This document shows positions 1 through 4,834 of a DNA stretch of 6,450 bases, piece after piece. A program made the translations under genes and the position numbers. The DNA comes from Candidatus Binatia bacterium. GTDB taxonomy: Bacteria > Desulfobacterota_B > Binatia > UBA9968. The notes below the pieces were generated by a model. It was not told the origin of the DNA. It did no database searches and saw only the letters and a list, made by a program, of their open reading frames with translations. Location of the stretch: contig JAICHC010000172.1 of assembly GCA_025922795.1 (NCBI GenBank), positions 1-6,450 on the forward strand, in the 5' to 3' direction. Each line of letters starts with the position of its first letter. The first letter of the stretch is position 1.

Positions 1-692
1 ATCTCGGCCGTGACGCTGTACCGGGTCATGACACGTAGAAAGGGATCGGCGGCCAAGACATCTTGCAGCGATACTTCGACGTGCTCGCCGCGGCCGGTAA
101 CGCGTCGATTGAACAAAGCGACGAGAGTGCCGAATGCAGCGTGCACTGAAGCTAGATGATAGGCGACATCACACGGGCCCATTAACGGTGCGCGGCCCGG
201 ATGCCCGCAGAGATTCATTAAGCCGCCCATTGCGAATGCAACAATGCTCGGCGCCTTGAAATCGCGATAGGGACCGGACTGACCGAAACCGCTGATCGAA
301 GTCAGCACTAGCGCGGGGTTGATTGCTTGTAAGCTGTGATAACCAAGCGCGCGACGCTCAAGATAGCGGGGCGGTTTGTCCTCGATCAGGACATCGGCTC
401 CACGCGCGAGATTGAGCAAGGTGTGCCGGTCTTCGTCGTCTTCCAGGTTCAAGATGACGCCGCGTTTGTTGGTATGATAAGCAGCAAAGGACAAGCTCTG
501 TTCGGGATGAGGGTGATCATCTTTAAAGGGCCCTTCACGGCGCATCGGATCGCCGCCGGGCGGTTCGATGAGAACGACTTCGGCACCGAGGTTGGCAAGC
601 AGCAAACCGCAGTAGCCGCCCATTCTTCCGGTAAGGTCCAGGACGCGCAGGCCGCTTAACGCACTCTGCGCAGCAGACCCTTCATCGGACAT
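1..692 (-). CDS. Family III (CaiB/BaiF) CoA-transferase, 3'-truncated by window edge
   Basis: The reverse strand reads open from ATG at 692 to the window edge, giving 230 residues of a family that is usually about 400 long, so the C-terminal part is missing. The N-terminus has the family pattern: LSGLRVLDLTGRMGG at 12-26, then LLANLGAEVVLIEPPGGDPMR at about 31-51. It continues with YHTNKRGVILNL (72-83), GADVLIED (98-105), INPALVLTSISGFGQSGPY (124-142) and the late block VTGRGEHVEVSLQD (198-211). D175 in MGPCDVAYHL lies where the catalytic aspartate of formyl-CoA transferase (Asp169) is expected. Members move CoA between carboxylic acids through an aspartyl-CoA thioester, in the cytoplasm. The substrate cannot be told from sequence; carnitine, oxalate, bile-acid, 2-methylacyl and succinyl-CoA-dependent enzymes all belong here. 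It has its own promoter and RBS, so it is probably transcribed separately from the M16 genes upstream on the same strand. Confidence 0.93.
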   Translation of the reverse strand, partial: MSDEGSAAQSALSGLRVLDLTGRMGGYCGLLLANLGAEVVLIEPPGGDPMRREGPFKDDHPHPEQSLSFAAYHTNKRGVILNLEDDEDRHTLLNLARGADVLIEDKPPRYLERRALGYHSLQAINPALVLTSISGFGQSGPYRDFKAPSIVAFAMGGLMNLCGHPGRAPLMGPCDVAYHLASVHAAFGTLVALFNRRVTGRGEHVEVSLQDVLAADPFLRVMTRYSVTAE

Positions 693-697
693 GTTGG

Positions 698-703
698 CCC
701 TCC
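698..703 (-). promoter_or_regulatory. Ribosome-binding site of the CoA-transferase gene
   Basis: The minus strand reads GGAGGG, five bases before the ATG at 692. This is the strongest Shine-Dalgarno sequence in the window, and it fixes the start of the CoA-transferase. Confidence 0.85.
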
Positions 704-722
704 ATCGTTACCGGGGTGGCAA

Positions 723-751
723 ATTATATTTGCAGAACAATCTAAGGACAA
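723..751 (-). promoter_or_regulatory. Sigma70-type promoter of the CoA-transferase gene
   Basis: On the minus strand a -35 box TTGTCC (751-746, four of six consensus bases) is followed after exactly 17 bases by a perfect -10 box TATAAT (728-723). The expected transcription start is near 716, giving a leader of about 25 bases that contains the GGAGGG site. The element lies in the 138-base gap between the M16 unit and the CoA-transferase, so the latter is likely expressed independently. I saw no convincing terminator for the M16 unit in this gap, so read-through remains possible. Confidence 0.75.
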
Positions 752-830
752 GACCGAAGCCAGCGCTGCACGCGGATTGACAAGAGATCCAAAGCCTGGC
801 GACGCCTACTTCGGCGCATGCGGGCGGGAA

Positions 831-2342
831 TTAAGGCTGTGCGCCGCCCAGCAGTGTCCCATTGGTATCGAAGACTTCTACTTTGCCGTATTTCTCTAGC
901 ACGCCGTTTATTTTACTAGCGTCGCCGACGGCAACCATTTGGAGCGTGTCGAGGTTTAAGTACTTACGCGCAACTCGTTGCACGTCGGCGGCCGTTACCG
1001 CCATGATTCGGGCAGGATAGGAATCCCAATAATCGGCGGGAAAGCCGTATTGTTTGGTCGTGATTGCAAATCCGAGCACCCGCGCCGGTTGTTCTAACGA
1101 GAGCGCGAAACGTGCCACGATAGCGCGCTTACTCGCTTCGAGTTCTTCGGCGGTGACTTGCTCCTCCCTAATGCTGCGAAACTCGAAAAAAAACTCCCTA
1201 AGCGCCCCCTCGGTCACCTCGGTGCGCATGTTGCCGCCTGCGCGCCAGGGCCCGGGATAACGCAGAGCGCTAAAATCGCTGTAGACACCGTAGGTGTAAC
1301 CCTTCTCTTCGCGAAGGTTGAGGAACAAGCGCGACGAGGCACCGCCGCCGAGAATGTAATTCATCACGACCATGGGCATATAATCGGCGCTGCGCCGGTC
1401 GATGGCGATATTGCCGAGGGCCAGCGTCGTCTGCACCGAATTCGGCCGGTCGACCAGAAGAACCCGACGCGCCGTCGACGGAGCCGGGTCGCGCGGCCAT
1501 GCTGGTGTGACATCGGCTTTTTTCCATCTTAACAAGCGCTTTTCTAATTTCTCGATCAAGTCTTTTGCGCGCACGTCGCCGGCGATGCCAAGAATTGCCT
1601 GCCCAGGCTCGTAGCGTTCCCGATGCCATTGCACTAAGGCGTCACGAGTGAGCTTGTCGATCGACTCCGGGGTTACCGAGACTTGCGCTGCGGGGTGTTC
1701 GCCGTACACCGCGCGGTTAAACCGCTCACTGATCAGAAAGCCCGACGATGATCGTTGTTCGCGCAAGTGAGCACGTTGGCGCTGCTTGAGTTGTTCCAAC
1801 TCATCGGCGGGAAAGGTCGGATTGAGGAGAACATCGACAAAAACAGTGAACCACTCATCGAAATTGTCGCTCAAGCCGGCTCCGCTTAAAACCGCATCTG
1901 GCGAACCAAACGATGAGCCGGCGCTGAGTCCCGCGCCGAGCCGGTCGATTTGTTCGGCGATCTGCACGCTGCTGCGCGACTTTGTTCCTTCGCGCAGCAT
2001 CAGCGCCGTTGCATTGGCCAATCCAATCCGATCGGTCGGTTCAAAAAGCGCCCCGGCAGCGCCGAGATGAAGTTGTAATGTAACGTACGGGGCCCGATGG
2101 TCTTCGAGAATCAGGACCGTGAGGCCGTTTTCCAATCGGGCTTCGACCGGCCTTGGCAGTTTAACCCTCAGGATTTCACGCGACACCGGCGCCTTGTTGA
2201 AGCGCTCGACCCTGCTCGACGGCGTGCCGACCGACTCTTGTCCCTGCAGCGGGAAAACAGCTACCAGCAACGCCGCGGCGCCGGTCAAGCATACCTTCCA
2301 GCGAGAAAAAATCCGTGAGTGATTTCCTTTATCTAATTTCAT
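831..2342 (-). CDS. Exported M16 family protein, non-catalytic R/Y-type partner
   Basis: This 503-residue protein has two M16 (insulinase/mitochondrial processing peptidase) domains. Residues 1-35 look like a Sec signal: basic start, hydrophobic 17-30, cleavage likely near LQG/QES. The N-terminal domain starts at ENGLTVLILEDHRAP (71-85), but where the zinc motif HxxEH should be it reads NATAL (110-114), so the zinc site is lost. The C-terminal domain keeps LGGGASSRLFLNLREEKGYTY (331-351). R344 and Y351 have the same spacing as the insulin-degrading enzyme pair R824/Y831, which holds the substrate backbone. Known M16B heterodimers pair one HxxEH chain with one R/Y chain, and the gene upstream supplies the HxxEH chain. 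The ATG overlaps the upstream stop (ATGA) and has no clear Shine-Dalgarno site, so its translation is probably coupled to the gene before it. It ends with TAA. Site of action is inferred to be the periplasm or outer envelope; the substrate is unknown. Confidence 0.93.
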   Translation of the reverse strand: MKLDKGNHSRIFSRWKVCLTGAAALLVAVFPLQGQESVGTPSSRVERFNKAPVSREILRVKLPRPVEARLENGLTVLILEDHRAPYVTLQLHLGAAGALFEPTDRIGLANATALMLREGTKSRSSVQIAEQIDRLGAGLSAGSSFGSPDAVLSGAGLSDNFDEWFTVFVDVLLNPTFPADELEQLKQRQRAHLREQRSSSGFLISERFNRAVYGEHPAAQVSVTPESIDKLTRDALVQWHRERYEPGQAILGIAGDVRAKDLIEKLEKRLLRWKKADVTPAWPRDPAPSTARRVLLVDRPNSVQTTLALGNIAIDRRSADYMPMVVMNYILGGGASSRLFLNLREEKGYTYGVYSDFSALRYPGPWRAGGNMRTEVTEGALREFFFEFRSIREEQVTAEELEASKRAIVARFALSLEQPARVLGFAITTKQYGFPADYWDSYPARIMAVTAADVQRVARKYLNLDTLQMVAVGDASKINGVLEKYGKVEVFDTNGTLLGGAQP

Positions 2343-2938
2343 TGAGGCTTAGCGGCAGATTTCGGCAGGGTAGTCACAACCGTGCGATTAAGATCTTTGA
2401 AATACAAGCGCGCAACCCGCTGCAAATCCGCTTTGGTAATGCTCTCATATTTGCGCCAGATCGTATTGATCAGCTGCGGGTCGCCGTAATAAACCGCGAA
2501 ATGGCCCAAGGCATTGGCGCGCGACCGGGTGCTATAGAGCCGCTCGGCGCGCTGGCGGCGGAGCTGCATTTGGACCTTCTTGAGCTCCCAATCCGCCACC
2601 GGCTCATTTTGCAGCCGTACGAGCTCATCGCCAAGCAGTTTTTCAATCTCAGCGAGATCGGTGCCGGGGCGGGCCATCACGCTCAGCCAAAAGAGCGACG
2701 GTCCGCGCCTTTCCCCGGCATCGGCATAGGCGCTTAACGCCAGTTCCTTCCCTTTGACAAATTTTTGATAGAGCCGTGACGAAACGCCGCTTGACAAAAC
2801 GTGCCCCAATACATCGAGTGCATACCAATCGGCGGTGTTGCCCGCCGGGATTTTGTAAACCATATCGAGACGCGGCGTTTGCGCAAATGCGTCCTCAATT
2901 GATTTGCGCCGTTCGCTATTCTGGGAGGACTCGGTCAT
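2339..2938 (-). CDS. C-terminal domain of the M16 peptidase, downstream of the internal stop
   Basis: From the in-frame ATG at 2938, 199 residues cover the second M16 domain: RLDMVYKIPAGNTADWYALD (23-42), SSGVSSRLYQKFVKGKELALS (49-69), RRGPSLFW (77-84), EPVADWELKKVQMQLRRQ (112-129) and ADLQRVARLYF (170-180). The usual R/Y pair is absent here (FVKGKELALSA), in line with this being the zinc chain and the next gene the R/Y chain. There is no signal sequence and no Shine-Dalgarno site; the bases before the ATG are a GC-rich linker. Independent translation is therefore doubtful, and this is most simply the remnant of the full-length gene. It ends in TGA, overlapping the next ATG by four bases. Translation could restart here, 45 bases after the stop, but nothing in the sequence favours this. 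Confidence 0.75.
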   Translation of the reverse strand: MTESSQNSERRKSIEDAFAQTPRLDMVYKIPAGNTADWYALDVLGHVLSSGVSSRLYQKFVKGKELALSAYADAGERRGPSLFWLSVMARPGTDLAEIEKLLGDELVRLQNEPVADWELKKVQMQLRRQRAERLYSTRSRANALGHFAVYYGDPQLINTIWRKYESITKADLQRVARLYFKDLNRTVVTTLPKSAAKPQ

Positions 2939-2983
2939 GGCGGGCGGGCTTGGCGGCGCTTTAGCAGGAATGTCCTCGAAGTA

Positions 2984-2986
2984 TTA
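2984..2986 (-). other. In-frame TAA stop inside the M16 gene
   Basis: The minus strand reads ATT ATA TAA TAC TTC in the frame shared by both halves. The TAA is followed by T, a context generally regarded as efficient for termination in bacteria, which argues against programmed read-through. It falls just after the last part of the N-terminal domain and before the linker. Confidence 0.9.
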
Positions 2987-3784
2987 TATAATCAAGTCGA
3001 GCGCCACATCGGTTTTGAAATCGCCAACCAACGACAGCACCGCATTGTTTGGCGCGTAATAGGTGCGAAAGAACTCCTCCGCGTCACGTACGGTTGCGGC
3101 GTTCAGATCTTCCATCGAGCCGATCGTCGAGTGCTTGTAGGGAAAACTATCGTAAGCAAGATCGATGACCGCCTCGTAAGTCTTGCCATACGGCCGGTTA
3201 TCGTAGCTCTGGCGGCGCTCTTCCTGCACCGTCAGCCGTTGGTTATCGAAGTTGGCCTGAGTGATGTTCGGCGCGCGCATGCGGTCCGCTTCGAGGAAGA
3301 TCGCCAACTCCAGTTGATTCGCGGGTAGGGTCTCGAAATAGTTGGTCCGGTCGGCGTTAGTCGTACCGTTGGCGCTACCGCCGTTATTCTGAACGAGGAT
3401 GAAGTGCTCGCCTTTGCCGACATTCTCCGATCCCTGAAATAACAGATGCTCAAATAGATGGGCGAAACCGGTGCGACCGGGTTTTTCATCGCGCGAGCCG
3501 ACATTGTAGGTGACGCATATTGAGTAGGTTGGGGCGCGATGATCTTCAGCGAGCAGGACGCGAAGCCCGTTTTTGAGCCTAAATTCTTTAAACTGGATGT
3601 CGTAGGGGTCGGACTGAGCTGGTTTACGCGCCGGATCCGCTGTCGCCGCCATTCGATCCTTGGCGGAGTTTGGTTGAGCCGCCTCAATGGCTAATGGGCT
3701 CGCGGTAAACGATACAGTTAGCCACGCGGCTAGGAACGCCCCGCGCCAATCCTTTGCGATTTCTAACTCCGCGATCATTTTCAA
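2984..3784 (-). CDS. N-terminal half of exported zinc M16 peptidase (HxxEH), ends at premature stop
   Basis: This half has 266 residues and holds the signal sequence and the whole catalytic N-terminal domain. Residues 15-33 are hydrophobic after a short charged start, with cleavage likely near EAAQ (34-37). The domain begins at KNGLRVLLAEDHRAP (71-85). The inverted zinc motif is H109-L-F-E-H113: the two histidines bind zinc and E112 is the general base. The third ligand should be a glutamate about 76 residues later and is E188 or E189 in VQEERR. DNRPYG (195-200) and YAPNNAVLSLVGDF (243-256) are also family-typical. The start is TTG at 3784 or ATG at 3778; a GGAG at 3792-3789 sits 4 and 10 bases from them, so neither is clearly preferred. 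In this family both domains normally form the closed active-site chamber, so this half alone is unlikely to be a full enzyme unless it pairs with the separate C-terminal half. Confidence 0.85.
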   Translation of the reverse strand: MKMIAELEIAKDWRGAFLAAWLTVSFTASPLAIEAAQPNSAKDRMAATADPARKPAQSDPYDIQFKEFRLKNGLRVLLAEDHRAPTYSICVTYNVGSRDEKPGRTGFAHLFEHLLFQGSENVGKGEHFILVQNNGGSANGTTNADRTNYFETLPANQLELAIFLEADRMRAPNITQANFDNQRLTVQEERRQSYDNRPYGKTYEAVIDLAYDSFPYKHSTIGSMEDLNAATVRDAEEFFRTYYAPNNAVLSLVGDFKTDVALDLII

Positions 3785-3832
3785 CCGGCTCCAGCTGCGT
3801 GACCAACTATTTGTAGCATCATTGATAACTCA

Positions 3833-3862
3833 ATTAAATTCGAAGCGCTTAAAATCCTGCAA
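3833..3862 (-). promoter_or_regulatory. Possible promoter of the M16 unit
   Basis: On the minus strand TTGCAG (3862-3857, three of six consensus bases) is followed after 18 bases by TTTAAT (3838-3833, five of six). This would start transcription near 3826, about 40 bases before the TTG/ATG start of the M16 gene. The spacer contains the 8-base palindrome AAGCGCTT (3843-3850). The match is modest and the region is AT-rich, so this is only a candidate. Confidence 0.3.
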
Positions 3863-3957
3863 AAACTTCGGCTGGGGCCAACAACTATCCCAGGTCCACG
3901 AAATCGGGGGCACGTCCCGCTCCAGTCTCGCCTCGAACCATCACTTGCCGCAGATCC

Positions 3958-4048
3958 CCTGCCGGGTCGGCAGGTGGCCGACAGAAAGTGCCCGGCCGGC
4001 AACTCGACTCCCCGTTGCATGGTGCCGGGGGCGGCCCGGCTTTTTTTT
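3958..4048 (+). promoter_or_regulatory. Attenuator-like structured leader before the VTT gene (candidate)
   Basis: Four complementary segments lie in order on the plus strand: GCCGGG (3961-3966), CCCGGC (3991-3996), GCCGGG (4024-4029) and CCCGGC (4035-4040). Pairing 1:2 with 3:4 forms the terminator; pairing 2:3 would prevent it. This is the layout of a transcription attenuator. Smaller hairpins also compete: CCTGCC/GGCAGG (3958-3963 with 3969-3974) against GTCGGC/GCCGAC (3966-3971 with 3977-3982), and GCAAC/GTTGC (3999-4003 with 4014-4018). Function is inferred only. In GC-rich DNA such short complementarities can arise by chance. An alternative is a small RNA that ends at this terminator. 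Confidence 0.35.
4024..4048 (+). terminator. Rho-independent terminator, plus strand
   Basis: A perfect 6-bp stem GCCGGG/CCCGGC (4024-4029 with 4035-4040) with a 5-base loop is followed at once by eight T residues (4041-4048). The orientation is plus: on the minus strand the T-run would come before the hairpin as A residues. No plus-strand gene lies upstream in the gap, so it ends either a leader transcript of the VTT operon, an unannotated small RNA, or stray transcription antisense to the M16 unit. Confidence 0.8.
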
Positions 4049-4057
4049 GGAAGGATG

Positions 4058-4086
4058 CTGAAACGGCTCGTTTTGCGGGTCATAAT
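4058..4086 (+). promoter_or_regulatory. Possible promoter directly before the VTT gene
   Basis: CTGAAA (4058-4063, four of six to TTGACA) is followed after 17 bases by CATAAT (4081-4086, five of six to TATAAT). Transcription would start at about 4092-4094, only two to four bases before the GTG at 4096, giving a nearly leaderless mRNA. This fits the lack of a Shine-Dalgarno site there. It also competes with the idea that the upstream terminator attenuates this gene. Confidence 0.45.
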
Positions 4087-4095
4087 GATTAGGCT

Positions 4096-4806
4096 GTGAG
4101 CGTTATTGTTGTGGCAGACAAGCAGAGTGAGCGCGGCAAGCAAAGGCGGCGGATCTGGATTGGCATCGGGGTCTTGGTCTTGTTGTTTGCCGCGGCAGCG
4201 GCGTGGAAATGGACTCCGCTGGCCGACTTGATCGATATCAATCGAACCGCCCGATGGGCCGCCACGCTACGTGACAGCCCGGCTCGCCATTTTTATCTGC
4301 TAGCCGCTTACGTCATCGGCAGTGTGTTGCTGGTGCCGATTACCTTGTTGATCCTGATTACGGCTATTGTGTTTGGTCCCGTCCTCGGCACGGTCTACGC
4401 TTCGATCGGGTGTCTTGTGGGAGCGGTGGTAACTTACGCCATAGGGTATTTCCTGGGAAAGGATTTCGTGCGCAAAATGGCCGGCTCCAAATGGAAACGT
4501 GTCGAGAAAAGTATCGGTCAAACCGGCATTATCGCAGTCGCGACCTTGCGCCTGTTGCCCGTCGCTCCGTTTGCCGTAGTCAATATCGTTTCCGGCGCCT
4601 TTAAGGTGCCGCCCCGTGACTATTTCATAGGATCTATCCTTGGCCTGGTTCCCGGTATCGTCGTTACTAACCTGTTTGCGCACCAATTTCAGAGCGCGAT
4701 CCGCAATCCCGGGATCGGTACATTTCTGCTGTTACTAGCGCTGATAGCGACCAGTGTCGTCGGTACGATCTGGTTAAAGCGACGCCTCCAGCGCGGAAAA
4801 ACCTAG
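4096..4806 (+). CDS. VTT-domain (TVP38/TMEM64, DedA-like) membrane protein
   Basis: This 236-residue protein starts at GTG, the first possible start after an in-frame TAG at 4090. GTG at 4111 is a second choice; neither has a good RBS. A basic stretch (K9-R19) precedes the first membrane segment (20-37). Further hydrophobic segments are at about 67-92, 95-120, 145-168, 175-198 and 207-227, ending in a basic tail KRRLQRGK. The VTT core is clear: VFGPVLGTVYASIGCLVGAVVTYAIGYFLG (92-121), then the signature R152-L-L-P155-V-A-P158-F-A-V-V-N163 with G167, then SILGLVPG (180-187). Relatives of this superfamily are linked to phospholipid scrambling or flipping, undecaprenyl-phosphate recycling and membrane homeostasis; the exact substrate here is unknown. 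It lies 28 bases before a PLD-type gene on the same strand, which suggests an operon acting on membrane lipids. A second VTT protein lies at 6119-6450. Confidence 0.9.
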   Translation: MSVIVVADKQSERGKQRRRIWIGIGVLVLLFAAAAAWKWTPLADLIDINRTARWAATLRDSPARHFYLLAAYVIGSVLLVPITLLILITAIVFGPVLGTVYASIGCLVGAVVTYAIGYFLGKDFVRKMAGSKWKRVEKSIGQTGIIAVATLRLLPVAPFAVVNIVSGAFKVPPRDYFIGSILGLVPGIVVTNLFAHQFQSAIRNPGIGTFLLLLALIATSVVGTIWLKRRLQRGKT

Positions 4807-4834
4807 CGGCATCCGGCCGGACATTCCTTTTCCA

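Larger units (their letters stand above)
2339..3784 (-). pseudogene. Catalytic M16 peptidase gene interrupted by one in-frame TAA
   Basis: The full locus is 482 codons including the final stop, a normal length for a two-domain M16B peptidase. It is one continuous reading frame except for TAA at 2986-2984. Across the stop the sequence reads ...ALDLII-stop-YFEDIPAKAPP..., which fits the family pattern where the N-terminal domain ends in something like LIEKYFGDIP followed by a proline-rich linker. The stop replaces what is usually lysine or a similar residue, so one base change (AAA, CAA or GAA to TAA) explains it. No frameshift is needed. The frame then runs 214 codons to a natural end that overlaps the next gene. 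This fits a recent nonsense mutation or a sequencing or assembly error. TAA also ends the genes at 831, 6103 and 6119, so a general reassignment of TAA is unlikely. The two halves are described separately. Confidence 0.8.
3785..4095. other. Divergent intergenic region between the M16 unit and the VTT-PLD operon
   Basis: This 311-base stretch holds no gene I can support on either strand. Its left part (about 3810-3865) is AT-rich and probably carries the M16 promoter on the minus strand. Its right part (about 3950-4048) is very GC-rich, with several possible hairpins and a plus-strand terminator. A promoter-like element lies at 4058-4086. I compared it by eye with SRP RNA, RNase P RNA, tmRNA and common riboswitches (cobalamin, TPP, c-di-GMP) and found no convincing match. 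Confidence 0.7.

Noticed and set aside
336..659. Plus-strand open frame of 107 codons
   Set aside because: It is antisense to the CoA-transferase, whose frame shows clear family motifs throughout.
777..782. Perfect TTGACA on the plus strand as a -35 box
   Set aside because: No -10-like hexamer lies 15-19 bases downstream, and no plus-strand gene follows.
802..817. Hairpin ACGCC/GGCGC as a terminator of the M16 unit
   Set aside because: The stem is short with a wobble pair and no T-run follows it on the minus strand.
2939..2983. Frameshift between the two M16 halves
   Set aside because: The 45 bases between the TAA and the downstream ATG are exactly 15 codons in the same frame, and they translate to family-like linker sequence (YFEDIPAKAPP...). 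A nonsense codon, not a frameshift, separates the halves.
3983..4020. Resemblance to RNase P RNA or tmRNA pieces (AGAAAGTGCCCGG; TCGACTCCCC)
   Set aside because: Only short chance matches; the conserved cores and required pairings of these RNAs are absent.
3687..4061. Plus-strand open frame of 124 codons over the divergent gap
   Set aside because: It begins inside the M16 signal-peptide region on the opposite strand, runs through the terminator T-run, and shows no recognisable protein features.
3781..4143. Minus-strand open frame of 120 codons across the divergent gap
   Set aside because: It overlaps both the start of the VTT gene and the structured GC-rich leader, and its composition (arginine- and serine-rich, no domain) looks like chance.
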